Made by a program: the position numbers and the translations under genes. Shown one piece after another: positions 1 through 9,400 of a stretch of DNA of 64,000 nt (positions are counted from its first letter, which is position 1; every line of letters starts with the position of its first letter). The notes under the pieces were generated by a model, which was not told the origin of the DNA, ran no database searches, and saw only the letters and a program-made list of their open reading frames with translations. Location: assembly GCA_041392125.1 (NCBI GenBank), contig JAWKMR010000003.1, positions 528,178 through 592,177 on the forward strand, read 5' to 3'. Source of the stretch: Halomarinibacterium sp041392125 (GTDB lineage: Bacteria; Bacteroidota; Bacteroidia; Flavobacteriales; Flavobacteriaceae).

Positions 1-359
1 ACATTACCTCTAACGGTTTGTTCACCACCACCCACATAGATAACATTGGGGTCGTCCTCGGCAACTTCAATGGCACCAATAGATCCACCAAAATATCCGT
101 CACTAATATTTTCCCAGGTCCTTCCGCCGTCTTTAGTGCGCCAAACACCGCCTCCGGTGGCTCCAAAATAAAATAGATTGGGTTTATTAGGGACTCCGGT
201 TACTGCGGCACTTCTTCCTCCTCGGAAGGGACCAATGAGTCTATATTCCAGCGCACCATACAAGGCTTCGTCATAGGTTTGCGCATAGTAATTTTCTGAA
301 AAAATTAAAAGAAAGGTGAGTACGGAAAGATATAGGGTTCGAACAGTATTTTTCTTCAT
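1..359 (-). CDS. BNR/VPS10 (sortilin-like) repeat exported protein, N-terminal part only
   Basis: The gene begins at an ATG at 357-359 and runs off the left edge, so only about 119 residues are visible. It opens with a signal peptide (Met-Lys-Lys, a hydrophobic stretch, then YYAQ). It continues with LIGPFRGGRS and GGGVWRTKDGGRTWENI, the Asp-box (S/T-x-D-x-G-x-T-W) typical of BNR/sortilin-type beta-propellers. In Bacteroidota such proteins are usually about 900-1000 residues long and are named glycosyl hydrolase or VPS10-domain protein, although catalytic activity is mostly undocumented. It is exported, probably periplasmic or at the cell surface. Its substrate is unknown. The M28 peptidase lies 109 bases upstream on the same strand, and the two may be co-expressed. 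Confidence 0.8.
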   Translation of the reverse strand, partial: MKKNTVRTLYLSVLTFLLIFSENYYAQTYDEALYGALEYRLIGPFRGGRSAAVTGVPNKPNLFYFGATGGGVWRTKDGGRTWENISDGYFGGSIGAIEVAEDDPNVIYVGGGEQTVRGN

Positions 360-468
360 AAAAAAGGATTTTGGAAGCTTAAAGATACTGAATTTTAAAC
401 GTCTTTTTCTTCCAAAAACAGTACAAATCATTTTTCAGAATAATACTATATTCATGTTTGCCTATAAA

Positions 469-2823
469 TCATTCAACTCCCTCTATTAAAAGGGAATCCC
501 TCCTTTTTTGAGCCATATTTTTAGGGTTAAGAAGTTGCTTCATAACGATAGCATCGGTAAACACGAAGGGTTTGGTCATGGTGTTTTTGGGTCTTTCAGA
601 AATACTAAACAAAGGATTTTTCAGTAAATCGAAAGAATATTCCAGCACATTAAAAGTGACGTCCACTTCTTTTGGCACCGAATAGTTAATCTGCAATGTA
701 TCGTTAGGGGAGACATAATAACTAATAAGTCCGTTGCTAACCCGGTTGCTGTAAACTTTTCCGGTACTATCTTTTGCTACACTTTTTCCATTGTAGGCAA
801 GGGTGTTAAAAACAATCTCTTTGTCTACATATAAACGAAGCACATCCACTTCCCTTTTGGGGTAAAGTGTAAAAGACACCAAACGTTCTTCTCCTACTAT
901 GGTATCTGAATTTAAAAGGGCATCAAACTTTGGAATGTTTTTAAGTGGCGCTTCCGCAGCAAAAGTATACCCTCTATTGTATTTACTACCCGCAGCACTT
1001 TCAATATAGGTTGATGCATCTACAGGATTTTCACCCAAATAACCGCGTGTCCAATCGTCCAAAATTCGATCATAAGTAACCCAATAGGCCTTTTGGGTAT
1101 CGGTATCTTGGTAGTACAACAAGCTATTTGGTTTTTGAGTTGTTTCGGTCCAATTACTATTGAAATGGGCACTTATAAAAAACCCTATTGCTAAAATGAA
1201 GAACAGCATAGTAAAGAGTTTTTTGTACTTGTAAAAGCCAATAACCGAAAGCAACAAGCCAAAAAGTAATACCGTAAATACGCAACTTAAAACCAGCATT
1301 TCTAAACCGAGACCCACCGGAAAAAACTGAATAAGTGGAGAGAAAATAAATATAGCAGGTACGGCTATAAGCACCATAAGCAACAGGGAGGGCTGTTCTT
1401 GCCGTATCAGTACCCAAAGAGAGAGTAAACCAAAAAACAAGGGGATACTAAAAAAGGCGCCTCCTTTTAGGTAAAAAGCCAATAAAAGATTAATAATAAC
1501 CCAGAGACATAAAGGTGCAATTAGCAAATTTGCAGGATGAATTCTTTTTGAAAACCTATTGTAAAGTCCAAAGGTAATAGCCAGAGTAAGCACTACAAAA
1601 AAGGCAATGTAGGTGTGTCCATTATAGGTAAACCCATGTTGAATTTCTTCATACCGCGGATAAAGTTTTAAAATTAATTCCCATCCAAAATAACCTACTA
1701 AACCAGAAATAACTAGGGAAAGTAGGAAAGGGATAAACCCCTTAGCCATGTAGTTTCCGGATAACCTTTCTTTTTTGAGACCATAAAAAATAAGTAGTAT
1801 AAAAAATAGTGATGCAATAATTGCCATAGGAACCACCCATGAAAAGGGGTAGCTTATCATTTTCAGAAACGGGAAATTTACATATACATAATCCTCTTCA
1901 CTTTTTAATTTTGATAAATCTTCATTGGCAAAATAATGCACCAAGGGTAACAAATAGCTACCCTGATGTTGCAGCGTTTTTCTATCTAATCGTTCAAAAT
2001 TATCATTGGCAGTATGGTAATCGAAATGGTCATCAATAAAAGCAAAAAATAAGCCGTCGATATCCCCTTCTTCTCGTAACACCGTAGAATCAGTATCATT
2101 AGGGAGCATCTTGTAAATACTGTACATTAAGGAAGAAGCCACAGGAAAATCGGGATTGGCTTCAATAAATCCTTTGATTAAATTTTTATTTCCTTGATTG
2201 GTTTCCACAATCATATTGCTAGGACCTCCACTACCACGAGCTTCAAAATTAAGCGCCAGTCCTACGTTTTTTGCCCAAGGATGCTCTCTTACAAAAAGTT
2301 TTGCACCATCCAGACCCACTTCTTCTCCATCGGTAAATAGAATAATGATGTCGTTTTTGGGTTGTTTTCCGGAGGCTAGATAGGCACGTACGGTTTCCAG
2401 AATAGTGACAACGCCACTACCCGCATCACTGGCACCAAAGGAGGGTACCAAGGCACTGTCATAATGCGAAAAAATAAGTAACGATTTTCCTTTTTCGGAA
2501 CCCTCGATTTTGGCAATGATGTTTACGGGTTTGTCCATCCCCCCCCATTTTTCATTTAAGATGTATCCCTCTTGAGTTTCAGGTTGTAGCCCCAAATCTT
2601 TCAATTGTGAAATAAGGTATTCTCTCACCCGGATGTTTTCTTCAGAACCAATATAATGAGGGGCTTTGGTAATTTCCTTTAAGGGAACCAGTGCACGCTC
2701 TGTGGAAAATTCGGTTTCCGGAAGGGACGCTGGCGTACCCGACCGAGGCATTAAACTGTAAAAACTGTAATAAATAAGACCTATTAATAATGATAGGGAT
2801 AGAAAAGCTTGAGAACGTTTCAT
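469..2823 (-). CDS. M28 family zinc aminopeptidase with C-terminal multi-pass membrane domain
   Basis: This 784-residue protein starts with an N-terminal membrane anchor (residues about 8-24) followed by an M28 peptidase domain. The di-zinc ligand pattern is complete: His120 in SHYDSA, Asp133 in GASDAGSG, Glu167-Glu168 in TDGEEVG (general base and ligand), Glu194 in NFEARG, and His270 in YHTANDN. Residues about 325-560 form roughly eight to nine membrane helices, followed by a C-terminal extracytoplasmic domain. This is the layout of the ER metallopeptidase-1/Pff1-like branch rather than of short secreted M28 enzymes. It probably trims peptides at the outer face of the inner membrane. An 8-G run (plus-strand C at 2539-2546) lies in the catalytic-domain coding sequence. 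No protein partner is evident. Confidence 0.9.
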   Translation of the reverse strand: MKRSQAFLSLSLLIGLIYYSFYSLMPRSGTPASLPETEFSTERALVPLKEITKAPHYIGSEENIRVREYLISQLKDLGLQPETQEGYILNEKWGGMDKPVNIIAKIEGSEKGKSLLIFSHYDSALVPSFGASDAGSGVVTILETVRAYLASGKQPKNDIIILFTDGEEVGLDGAKLFVREHPWAKNVGLALNFEARGSGGPSNMIVETNQGNKNLIKGFIEANPDFPVASSLMYSIYKMLPNDTDSTVLREEGDIDGLFFAFIDDHFDYHTANDNFERLDRKTLQHQGSYLLPLVHYFANEDLSKLKSEEDYVYVNFPFLKMISYPFSWVVPMAIIASLFFILLIFYGLKKERLSGNYMAKGFIPFLLSLVISGLVGYFGWELILKLYPRYEEIQHGFTYNGHTYIAFFVVLTLAITFGLYNRFSKRIHPANLLIAPLCLWVIINLLLAFYLKGGAFFSIPLFFGLLSLWVLIRQEQPSLLLMVLIAVPAIFIFSPLIQFFPVGLGLEMLVLSCVFTVLLFGLLLSVIGFYKYKKLFTMLFFILAIGFFISAHFNSNWTETTQKPNSLLYYQDTDTQKAYWVTYDRILDDWTRGYLGENPVDASTYIESAAGSKYNRGYTFAAEAPLKNIPKFDALLNSDTIVGEERLVSFTLYPKREVDVLRLYVDKEIVFNTLAYNGKSVAKDSTGKVYSNRVSNGLISYYVSPNDTLQINYSVPKEVDVTFNVLEYSFDLLKNPLFSISERPKNTMTKPFVFTDAIVMKQLLNPKNMAQKRRDSLLIEGVE

Positions 2824-2908
2824 TTTGGGAGGTTTTGCCCCTAAAAATACAATTTTAAACTCAAAGAAATTTATTCTGAAAAAAGGAACTGGTATTTTCA
2901 GAAAAATA

Positions 2909-2926
2909 AGCTATATTTAAATAGCT
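2909..2926. promoter_or_regulatory. AT-rich inverted repeat upstream of the CBS gene
   Basis: AGCTAT and ATAGCT flank ATTTAA just 15 bases upstream of the CBS-protein start. The sequence TATATTTA inside it differs by one base from the Bacteroidota -7 element TAnnTTTG, so this may be the promoter core, with the dyad as a possible operator. The dyad is short and AT-rich, so chance is a real alternative. Confidence 0.3.
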
Positions 2927-2940
2927 AAAAAACTGAAATT

Positions 2941-3405
2941 ATGAGTATTAAGAGTTATATAGGGAAGCGAATCAAGCCCGGAAAAGGTTCTTCGGAAAAT
3001 ATTAAGGTGTCCGATTATATGAGCACAAACCTTACTACCTTCAAGCCGGAGCAGTCGGTCATGGAGGTTATGAATACGTTAATTAAAAAGAAAATTTCCG
3101 GAGGCCCTGTGGTGAATGATAAAAATGAATTAGTGGGGATTATTTCTGAAGGAGATTGTATGAAACAAATAAGTAATAGCCGTTATTACAATCATCCCAT
3201 GGAAGATATTAAAGTTGGGGACCATATGGCAACCGATATTGAAACTATTGATGGAGACATGAATGTTTTTGATGCAGCCGATAAGTTTTTAAATTCCCGA
3301 AGACGGCGGTTTCCGATAGTTAAGGATGGGAAATTGGTAGGTTTAATAAGCCAAAAAGATGTGCTAAAAGCGGCTATTACCTTAAAAGGGCATAACTGGA
3401 AGTAG
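2941..3405 (+). CDS. CBS-domain pair protein
   Basis: This 154-residue soluble protein is built almost entirely from two CBS motifs (residues about 22-80 and 90-150). Typical elements are visible in both halves: VSDYMSTNLTTFKPEQSV with GIISEGDC, and VGDHMATDIETI with GLISQKDVL. Bateman modules of this kind bind adenine nucleotides and usually sense energy state. As a stand-alone protein its target is unknown. The start ATG follows a short AT-rich leader. The stop codon (3403-3405) directly abuts the stop of the convergent downstream gene at 3406, leaving no room for a conventional terminator between them. Confidence 0.9.
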   Translation: MSIKSYIGKRIKPGKGSSENIKVSDYMSTNLTTFKPEQSVMEVMNTLIKKKISGGPVVNDKNELVGIISEGDCMKQISNSRYYNHPMEDIKVGDHMATDIETIDGDMNVFDAADKFLNSRRRRFPIVKDGKLVGLISQKDVLKAAITLKGHNWK

Positions 3406-4068
3406 TTACTCTTCGAGGGCTTTTTTTAAGTCTGTAATATATAATTTTTGGGTCTCGCTTCCTGTAAGAGTCAGTATTTTGGAATAGTTATAGCCTTCAA
3501 TGGGCTCAATAAGTTCTTTCCATTGCGCGATGCCTTTTACCACAATTTTTTCGTTAGGCTCAATAATACCTTCGTAGTATTTAATGGCTTTATTCATTCC
3601 CAAAAAATTAGTGCTTTGTCTTCCATGAGCTTTTAAATAATTTTCCAAACGCATATTAGCATCGTTCATAAATCCGGAAGATGCTTTATGGTCTGTATCT
3701 AAAATGACTACACTGGTTTTAGGAGGACCATCTGTTTTAATTAATACCATTTCTCCATTACAGTCCATAAAGAAAGGGGTTATTTTTTTGTCATTAATTA
3801 TCGTGTCCCAGCTTTTTCCTCTCTTTTGGGTAACTTCTACGTGGTAAAAGACACAGGCTCTTCCGCTTAAAGGGGCAGTCATCGTTTCTTTTACAAAAAG
3901 GGCTTTACCCACTATTTTTTCATAATTACCGGACTGAATACTTGCTACCGGCTTTGCCTTACTTTTTTTAAGATTTCGGAGCATCTTATTCTTTTGACTG
4001 AAGAAAAAAAGTAAAAAAAAGGCAATAGCCATTGATGAAAAAGCAATGATGGGACCTAGAAATTCCAT
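3406..4068 (-). CDS. GIDE-like (MULAN/E3-ligase related) membrane protein without RING domain
   Basis: This 220-residue protein has an N-terminal membrane helix (about 3-25) and a second domain carrying PLSGRACVFYHVEV. That motif resembles the GIDE/BAM domain of mitochondrial MUL1, where bacterial relatives are annotated as E3 ubiquitin ligase family protein. No RING finger is present and there is no second clear membrane span at the C-terminus, so ligase activity is not implied. The YYEGIIEPNEKIVVKGIA segment near residues 162-180 also fits this family. The start lies 1 base after the stop of the upstream Zn-ribbon gene, so the two are almost certainly co-translated. The family assignment is by recognition; the function is unknown. 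Confidence 0.7.
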   Translation of the reverse strand: MEFLGPIIAFSSMAIAFFLLFFFSQKNKMLRNLKKSKAKPVASIQSGNYEKIVGKALFVKETMTAPLSGRACVFYHVEVTQKRGKSWDTIINDKKITPFFMDCNGEMVLIKTDGPPKTSVVILDTDHKASSGFMNDANMRLENYLKAHGRQSTNFLGMNKAIKYYEGIIEPNEKIVVKGIAQWKELIEPIEGYNYSKILTLTGSETQKLYITDLKKALEE

Positions 4069-4069
4069 A

Positions 4070-4420
4070 TTAAATATCTTTTTTAACTAATAAAAAATAG
4101 TCGTTTTCTAAGGGTAAATACCCTTGATCATAGACATAAAAATAAGTGCTTCCGGTTTTTGTGGTGTAGAGGCTTGTAATATATTCAAATTGAAAACCGT
4201 GTTTGACAAGAGTGTTTTTTGTAACCTTGGTTTTGTCTTGGGTATTTAAAGCTTCCAGAATCCGGTAGTTTTTACGAAGCCTGTTATTAATTGTTCTAAT
4301 GTTGTTTTTGGAATCTCGGTTTAAAGCATTGTTATAAGCATTTCTGCAAGCATCACTACAGAATTTTTTATCGGAGCGACCTATAATTTTTTCCCCACAT
4401 TCAAGACAAACGGTATTCAT
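4070..4420 (-). CDS. Small zinc-ribbon protein
   Basis: This 116-residue protein has an N-terminal four-cysteine zinc ribbon, CLECGEK followed by FCSDACRNAYNN (residues 5-31). It resembles the Zn-ribbon found in short DUF2116-like proteins. The remainder is a basic helix (about 35-70) and a small alpha/beta tail. Nothing indicates export. It sits 1 base ahead of the GIDE-like gene and 9 bases after the DUF6268 stop, within a co-directional run from 5738 down to 3406. The likely role is as a protein- or nucleic-acid-binding cofactor of unknown process. Confidence 0.75.
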   Translation of the reverse strand: MNTVCLECGEKIIGRSDKKFCSDACRNAYNNALNRDSKNNIRTINNRLRKNYRILEALNTQDKTKVTKNTLVKHGFQFEYITSLYTTKTGSTYFYVYDQGYLPLENDYFLLVKKDI

Positions 4421-4429
4421 CTCTTAAAA

Positions 4430-5341
4430 TTAGTCATTTTTTTCTTTTCCAGCGGGGAGTCTCAATCTGTAAATAGCTTCAAGTCTTACAAACATCCCAT
4501 CATTAATTTGAGGATTTAATTGTTTTCTATCATCACCAAAAGTAAAAGCCGAAAGACCTAAATTAATATTATCACCTTGTTGGTACACCTCAAAGTCATT
4601 GCTGGAATATCCGGCCTTTAATCGTAACAACACTGTTTTTTGGAAGGTATTAAGCTGTAAATAGCCTGAAAATTCTAACGAGCCTAAATCTACATATACT
4701 TTTGGAGCGAATTCTTCCGTAATATTAAAACTTCGGCCTATTCCGTAGTAATCTACTCCTAATGTAACCTTATTAAAGGCATAATTGATATCTGCCGAAA
4801 TTGGCATAGAGACATCCATTTGAAAGCGCGAATTGGGACTCAAATAATAAAATCCAACAATGGGTGTAGTAAAAAAACCAAAGGCTTCGCGAGAACCATA
4901 AGCCCCAAAACGATAGATAAGGTTTTCTCTTTTTTGGTATTTGAACATGGCAAAACCGCCCAAATAAAAATCTTTGGTGGAGAGTTGTTCAAAATCGGAA
5001 GAAACTTTGGGTAATAATACCAGTGTTGAACTCCATTTTTCATTGTACTGGGTTAATACACCCAGTTTTAATGTAGTGCCGTATAAATTTTGAAATGGTG
5101 CATCGGGGAATAGCTGTAGCCTGTTTTTGGTGAAACTTACACCGGTAACAAAAACATACTTCTCATTAATGGGTATTGGTAGGGTAAGGTCTGCCTCAAG
5201 GCTAAGAACATCGGTGCTAAATTCGGTTCCTTCAAAACGGTTTTCAAAACCATAGCTATGACTTAATTTTACAAGATCCACATAGTTTTGTGAAAACCCC
5301 AATGTGGTAACAAAGAAGAGGCAAATAAGTATCTGTTTCAA
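4430..5341 (-). CDS. DUF6268-type outer-membrane beta-barrel protein
   Basis: The frame is open back to an ATG at 5422, but that would overlap the DUF2200 gene by 50 bases and place 27 unlikely residues in front of the signal peptide. A TTG at 5341 gives a signal peptide ending LGFSQ, so I prefer that start (303 residues). The mature part alternates aromatic and polar strands throughout, with little helix, as expected for an outer-membrane barrel. It matches the DUF6268 family as I recall it. The function of that family is unknown. It probably belongs to the same transcript as DUF2200 upstream and the Zn-ribbon and GIDE-like genes downstream. Confidence 0.75.
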   Translation of the reverse strand: MKQILICLFFVTTLGFSQNYVDLVKLSHSYGFENRFEGTEFSTDVLSLEADLTLPIPINEKYVFVTGVSFTKNRLQLFPDAPFQNLYGTTLKLGVLTQYNEKWSSTLVLLPKVSSDFEQLSTKDFYLGGFAMFKYQKRENLIYRFGAYGSREAFGFFTTPIVGFYYLSPNSRFQMDVSMPISADINYAFNKVTLGVDYYGIGRSFNITEEFAPKVYVDLGSLEFSGYLQLNTFQKTVLLRLKAGYSSNDFEVYQQGDNINLGLSAFTFGDDRKQLNPQINDGMFVRLEAIYRLRLPAGKEKND

Positions 5342-5372
5342 CGGGGTGCAGTTATGTTTTAACAAAGATAGA

Positions 5373-5738
5373 TTATTGTTTGCGTAAAATCTTCTCCAAC
5401 GGCCTACCTTTTGCCAATTCATCTACCAATTTATCCAAATAGCGGACTTGTTGGGTCAATGGGGTTTGTATTTCTTCAATACGATAACCGCAAATAACCC
5501 CTTTAATTAACGAGGCATTGGGATGCAGTTGGGCATCTTTAAAAAATGCTTCAAACGTAGATTTTATAGAAATATGTGCTTCAATTTTTGAGCCATCAAA
5601 ACCTGTAAGCCAGGTGATTACCTGATGTAATTCTTCTTTGGTTCTTCCCTTTTTTTCAACTTTTGTTACATAATGAGGATAGACCGATGCAAAGGTCATT
5701 TTGGCAATTTTTTGGTCATGTTCGGGAGTGGTGGTCAT
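5373..5738 (-). CDS. DUF2200 family protein
   Basis: This 121-residue cytosolic protein matches the compact DUF2200 family (YPHYVTKVEKKGRTKEEL, ITWLTGFDG, and the C-terminal LDKLVDELAKGRP). The length is normal for the family. No catalytic motif can be assigned. It is the first gene of a minus-strand run that continues into the DUF6268 barrel, Zn-ribbon and GIDE-like genes. It diverges from the lipoprotein gene at 5805 across a 66-base intergenic region containing an AT-rich dyad. Confidence 0.85.
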   Translation of the reverse strand: MTTTPEHDQKIAKMTFASVYPHYVTKVEKKGRTKEELHQVITWLTGFDGSKIEAHISIKSTFEAFFKDAQLHPNASLIKGVICGYRIEEIQTPLTQQVRYLDKLVDELAKGRPLEKILRKQ

Positions 5739-5760
5739 ATATTAAATTGAATTTGTTACT

Positions 5761-5776
5761 ATAGTAAAAATACTAT
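5761..5776. promoter_or_regulatory. Inverted repeat in the divergent DUF2200 / lipoprotein region
   Basis: ATAGTA and TACTAT flank AAAA. The dyad overlaps the -7 element of the rightward promoter (5774-5781). On the minus strand TATTTTTA, a one-mismatch -7, lies in it. It could be an operator for both genes, but is AT-rich and short. Confidence 0.35.
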
Positions 5777-5781
5777 ATTTG
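5774..5781 (+). promoter_or_regulatory. -7 element (TATATTTG) for the lipocalin-like lipoprotein
   Basis: This is an exact match to the Bacteroidota -7 consensus TAnnTTTG, 23 bases ahead of the start codon. No strong -33 element is visible. Confidence 0.6.
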
Positions 5782-5804
5782 CCAAAAATTCTAAAAAAAC
5801 AATA

Positions 5805-6347
5805 ATGAAACAAGCAAAATTAGTAATGCTATTAGCAGTAATGGTGCTAACCGTAACAAGCTGTAAAAAAGATGATGATGGAAACGGGGAGTTTTCGTTA
5901 AATCTAGAAAACTTTGCAGGAACCTATAAAATAACTTCTTATAGTGAAGTAATAAATGACCACGATATTGATGGTACAACGGTAATAAATACCACAACCA
6001 CTTCCGTAGGAAGCGATTTTGTGGGTACTTTAGTATTTAATGCCAACGGAACTTATGTGATGGACGTTGAATTTACCTTGGATGAAACCGTTGTGGTAGA
6101 TAATGGCACTCCAGTAAATGATGTGTATTATGATTTTATAGACTTCTCTGGAAACTACACTATAGATGTAGCTAACGAGACACTTACCATAAATTATATA
6201 TATGATGGCGTTCCAGAAATGCTTACTTATGATATTGTAAATTTTAACGAAACTTCAGCTACTATTAAGTTTGAAGACATTAACGACAACCCTTCAAATG
6301 GAAACACGTACGAGTACGTAACCACCATAACTTTCGTTCGCCAATAA
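5805..6347 (+). CDS. Lipocalin-like surface lipoprotein
   Basis: This 180-residue protein begins with a lipoprotein signal peptide whose lipobox ends at Cys20, followed by KKDDD. An acidic/lysine run right after the Cys is characteristic of Bacteroidota lipoproteins and is compatible with surface export. The mature part has GTYKITSYS and GTLVFNANGTYVMD strands, resembling the small lipocalin-like/DUF5004 lipoproteins common in flavobacteria. It contains no catalytic motif. It has its own promoter and a strong terminator after it, so it is monocistronic. Confidence 0.75.
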   Translation: MKQAKLVMLLAVMVLTVTSCKKDDDGNGEFSLNLENFAGTYKITSYSEVINDHDIDGTTVINTTTTSVGSDFVGTLVFNANGTYVMDVEFTLDETVVVDNGTPVNDVYYDFIDFSGNYTIDVANETLTINYIYDGVPEMLTYDIVNFNETSATIKFEDINDNPSNGNTYEYVTTITFVRQ

Positions 6348-6367
6348 TTATTAAGGCATTTTTATAC

Positions 6368-6400
6368 AAAAGCATCCTTCACACAAAGGATGCTTTTTTT
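6368..6400 (+). terminator. Rho-independent terminator after the lipocalin-like lipoprotein
   Basis: The stem AGCATCCTT / AAGGATGCT (6371-6379 with 6386-6394) has a six-base loop and is followed by a T run. A-rich sequence on the left extends the pairing. Confidence 0.85.
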
Positions 6401-6446
6401 ATACAATAGATTAATGTGTAAGAGCTCCTTAATTACATAATTTTAT

Positions 6447-6454
6447 TACTTTTG
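6447..6454 (+). promoter_or_regulatory. -7 element (TACTTTTG) for ileS
   Basis: This exact TAnnTTTG match, followed by CACCC, lies 25 bases before the ileS start. It is the same TACTTTTGC sequence seen before lspA and hflX. Confidence 0.7.
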
Positions 6455-6479
6455 CACCCTTATTAAAGAGGATTGCTTT

Positions 6480-9400
6480 ATGAGTCATAAATTCAACGAA
6501 TACAAAGGATTAAACCTCCCTAAATTAGGAGAGGAATTACTCGATTTTTGGAAAAAAGAACACATTTTTGAAAAGAGTATTTCCATTCGCGAAGGAGCAC
6601 AGCCTTTTGTGTTTTTTGAAGGACCACCATCGGCAAATGGCTTGCCGGGGATTCACCACGTGATGGCCCGCGCTATTAAAGATATTTTTTGCCGTTACAA
6701 AACCCAAAAAGGGTTTAAAGTAGATCGTAAAGCAGGGTGGGACACCCATGGCTTACCTATTGAACTTGGCGTTGAAAAAGAATTAGGCATTACCAAAGAA
6801 GATATTGGGGTAAAGATTTCGGTGGAAGAATACAACGCTGCCTGTCGTAAAGCCGTCATGCGCTATACCGATGTGTGGAACAAGGTAACCGAAAGCTATG
6901 GCTACTGGGTAGATATGGCTGACCCATACATTACCTACGACCCCAAATACATGGAAAGCGTTTGGTGGTTACTAAAGCAGATTTATAATAAAGACTTATT
7001 ATATAAAGGCTACACCATACAACCCTATTCGCCTAAGGCCGGAACAGGGTTGAGTTCTCACGAGTTAAATCAGCCGGGAACCTATCAAGATGTTACCGAT
7101 ACTACGGTGGTAGCACAGTTTAAGGCAATAAATAATACCCTGCCAAACTTTTTACAAGGGTTTGGTGACATTCACTTTTTAGCTTGGACGACCACTCCCT
7201 GGACGCTCCCTAGTAATACCGCATTAACCGTAGGACCAAAGATTGATTATGTTTTAGTTGAAACTATAAATCAATATACTCAAGAAGAAACCTGTGTTAT
7301 ATTAGCTAAAAGTAGATTTAATTCATACTTTTTAAATCCTAATGTCCCAAGTGAGGTTGTTGTTGGGAATAGTGTATTGGACCCAAGTAAATCTAAAATT
7401 GTTATTTCGGGGAAGATTGCACACTATAAAATATTATCAGAGTTTAAAGGAAAAGATCTTGTAGGAATACGTTACGAACAACTCTTACCCTACACCCTTC
7501 CTTTTGAAAACCCTGAAAATGCCTTCAGAATTATTTCCGGAGATTTTGTTACCACCGAAGACGGTACCGGTATTGTACACACGGCTCCTACTTTTGGGGC
7601 AGACGATGCCAAAGTAGCCAAAGAGGCTACCCCCGAAGTACCCCCCATGTTGGTGAAAGATGAAAATGGAAGCTTAGTACCCTTAGTAGATTTACAAGGC
7701 CGCTTTCGCCCGGAGATGAAAGAACTGGCCGGGAAATATGTAAAAAATGAATATTACGATGAGGGTGAAGCTCCCGAAAGGAGTGTAGATGTGGAAATTG
7801 CCATTCGGTTAAAAGAAGAAAACAAAGCCTTTAAGGTAGAAAAGTACGTACACAGCTATCCTAACTGTTGGCGTACCGATAAGCCTATTTTATACTATCC
7901 ACTGGATTCATGGTTTATTAAAGTGACCTCTTTCCGTGATAGAATGTTTGAATTGAATCAAACTATTAATTGGAAACCCAAAGCTACGGGTGAAGGGCGT
8001 TTTGGAAACTGGTTAGCCAATGCTAACGACTGGAATCTTTCCCGTTCCCGTTATTGGGGGATTCCTTTGCCTATTTGGCGTACCGAAGATGGAAAAGAAG
8101 AAATCTGTATTGGCTCTGTGGAGGAGTTAAAAGGGGAGATGGCAAAAGCGGTTGCAGCTGGACTGATGCAAAAAGATATATTTGAGGAATTTAATGTAGG
8201 GGATTTTTCAGATGAAAATTATGCTACAATAGATCTTCATAAAAACATTGTCGATGAAATTGTTTTAATTTCTGAAAGTGGAAAACCTATGAAACGGGAA
8301 AGTGATTTGATTGATGTGTGGTTCGACAGTGGAAGTATGCCTTATGCACAGTGGCACTATCCTTTTGAAAATAAAGAAAAAGTAGAGAACACCTGGCGTA
8401 AAGCCGATTTTATTGCGGAAGGAGTGGACCAAACACGAGGGTGGTTTTATACCTTGCATGCTATAGCTACGATGATTTTTGATGATGTAGCCTATAAAAA
8501 TGTGGTTTCCAACGGATTGGTTTTAGATAAGAACGGTCAAAAAATGTCCAAGCGTTTAGGAAATGCAGTAGATCCTTTTGAAGTGTTAGACACCTATGGG
8601 CCCGATGCGACCCGTTGGTATATGATAAGTAATGCCAACCCTTGGGATAATCTAAAATTCGATATCGAGGGAATTGGTGAAGTACGTAATAAATTCTTCG
8701 GTACGCTTTACAACACCTATAGTTTCTTCAGCTTATATGCCAATTTGGATAATTTCGATTATTCCGAAGCAGACATTCCGCTTGAAAAAAGACCCGAAAT
8801 TGACCGTTGGATACTTTCCGAATTGAATACCTTAATTCAGAAAGTGGATGAAGCCTATGCAGATTATGAACCTACCAAGGCTACGCGAGCCATTTCAGAA
8901 TTTGTCCAAGAAAATTTAAGCAACTGGTTTGTACGCCTAAGTAGAAGACGTTACTGGAAAGGTAGTTATGGCGAAGATAAAATTTCAGCGTATCAAACCT
9001 TGTATACCTGTTTGGTTACCGTAGCACAATTGGGAGCTCCAGTGGCACCATTTTTTATGGATAGATTGTATAAGGATTTAACTGCTGGAACGGTAAAAGG
9101 AGGAGAAGAATCGGTACACTTAAGTGATTTTCCAAAAGCGAATGATTCTTTCATAGACAAAATACTGGAGCATAAAATGCAGAAGGCACAAACAATATCC
9201 TCATTGGTATTATCGTTACGACAACGTGAGAAGATTAAGGTGCGTCAACCCCTTCAGAAAATCATGATTCCTGTGTTGGATGCTTCAGAAAAAGAAGAAA
9301 TTTTAGCTGTTTCAGACTTGATTAAACACGAAGTAAACGTAAAGGAAATTGAATTGATTGATGAAGGGTCGGGGATTTTGGTAAAACAAATAAAACCCGA

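Noticed and set aside
3403..3408. Abutting stop codons of the CBS and GIDE-like genes as a sign of a fused or interrupted gene
   Set aside because: The two genes are on opposite strands and each is full-length, so this is tight convergent packing only.
4430..5422. Longer start for the DUF6268 barrel at 5422
   Set aside because: It overlaps DUF2200 by 50 bases and places a non-hydrophobic extension before the signal peptide.
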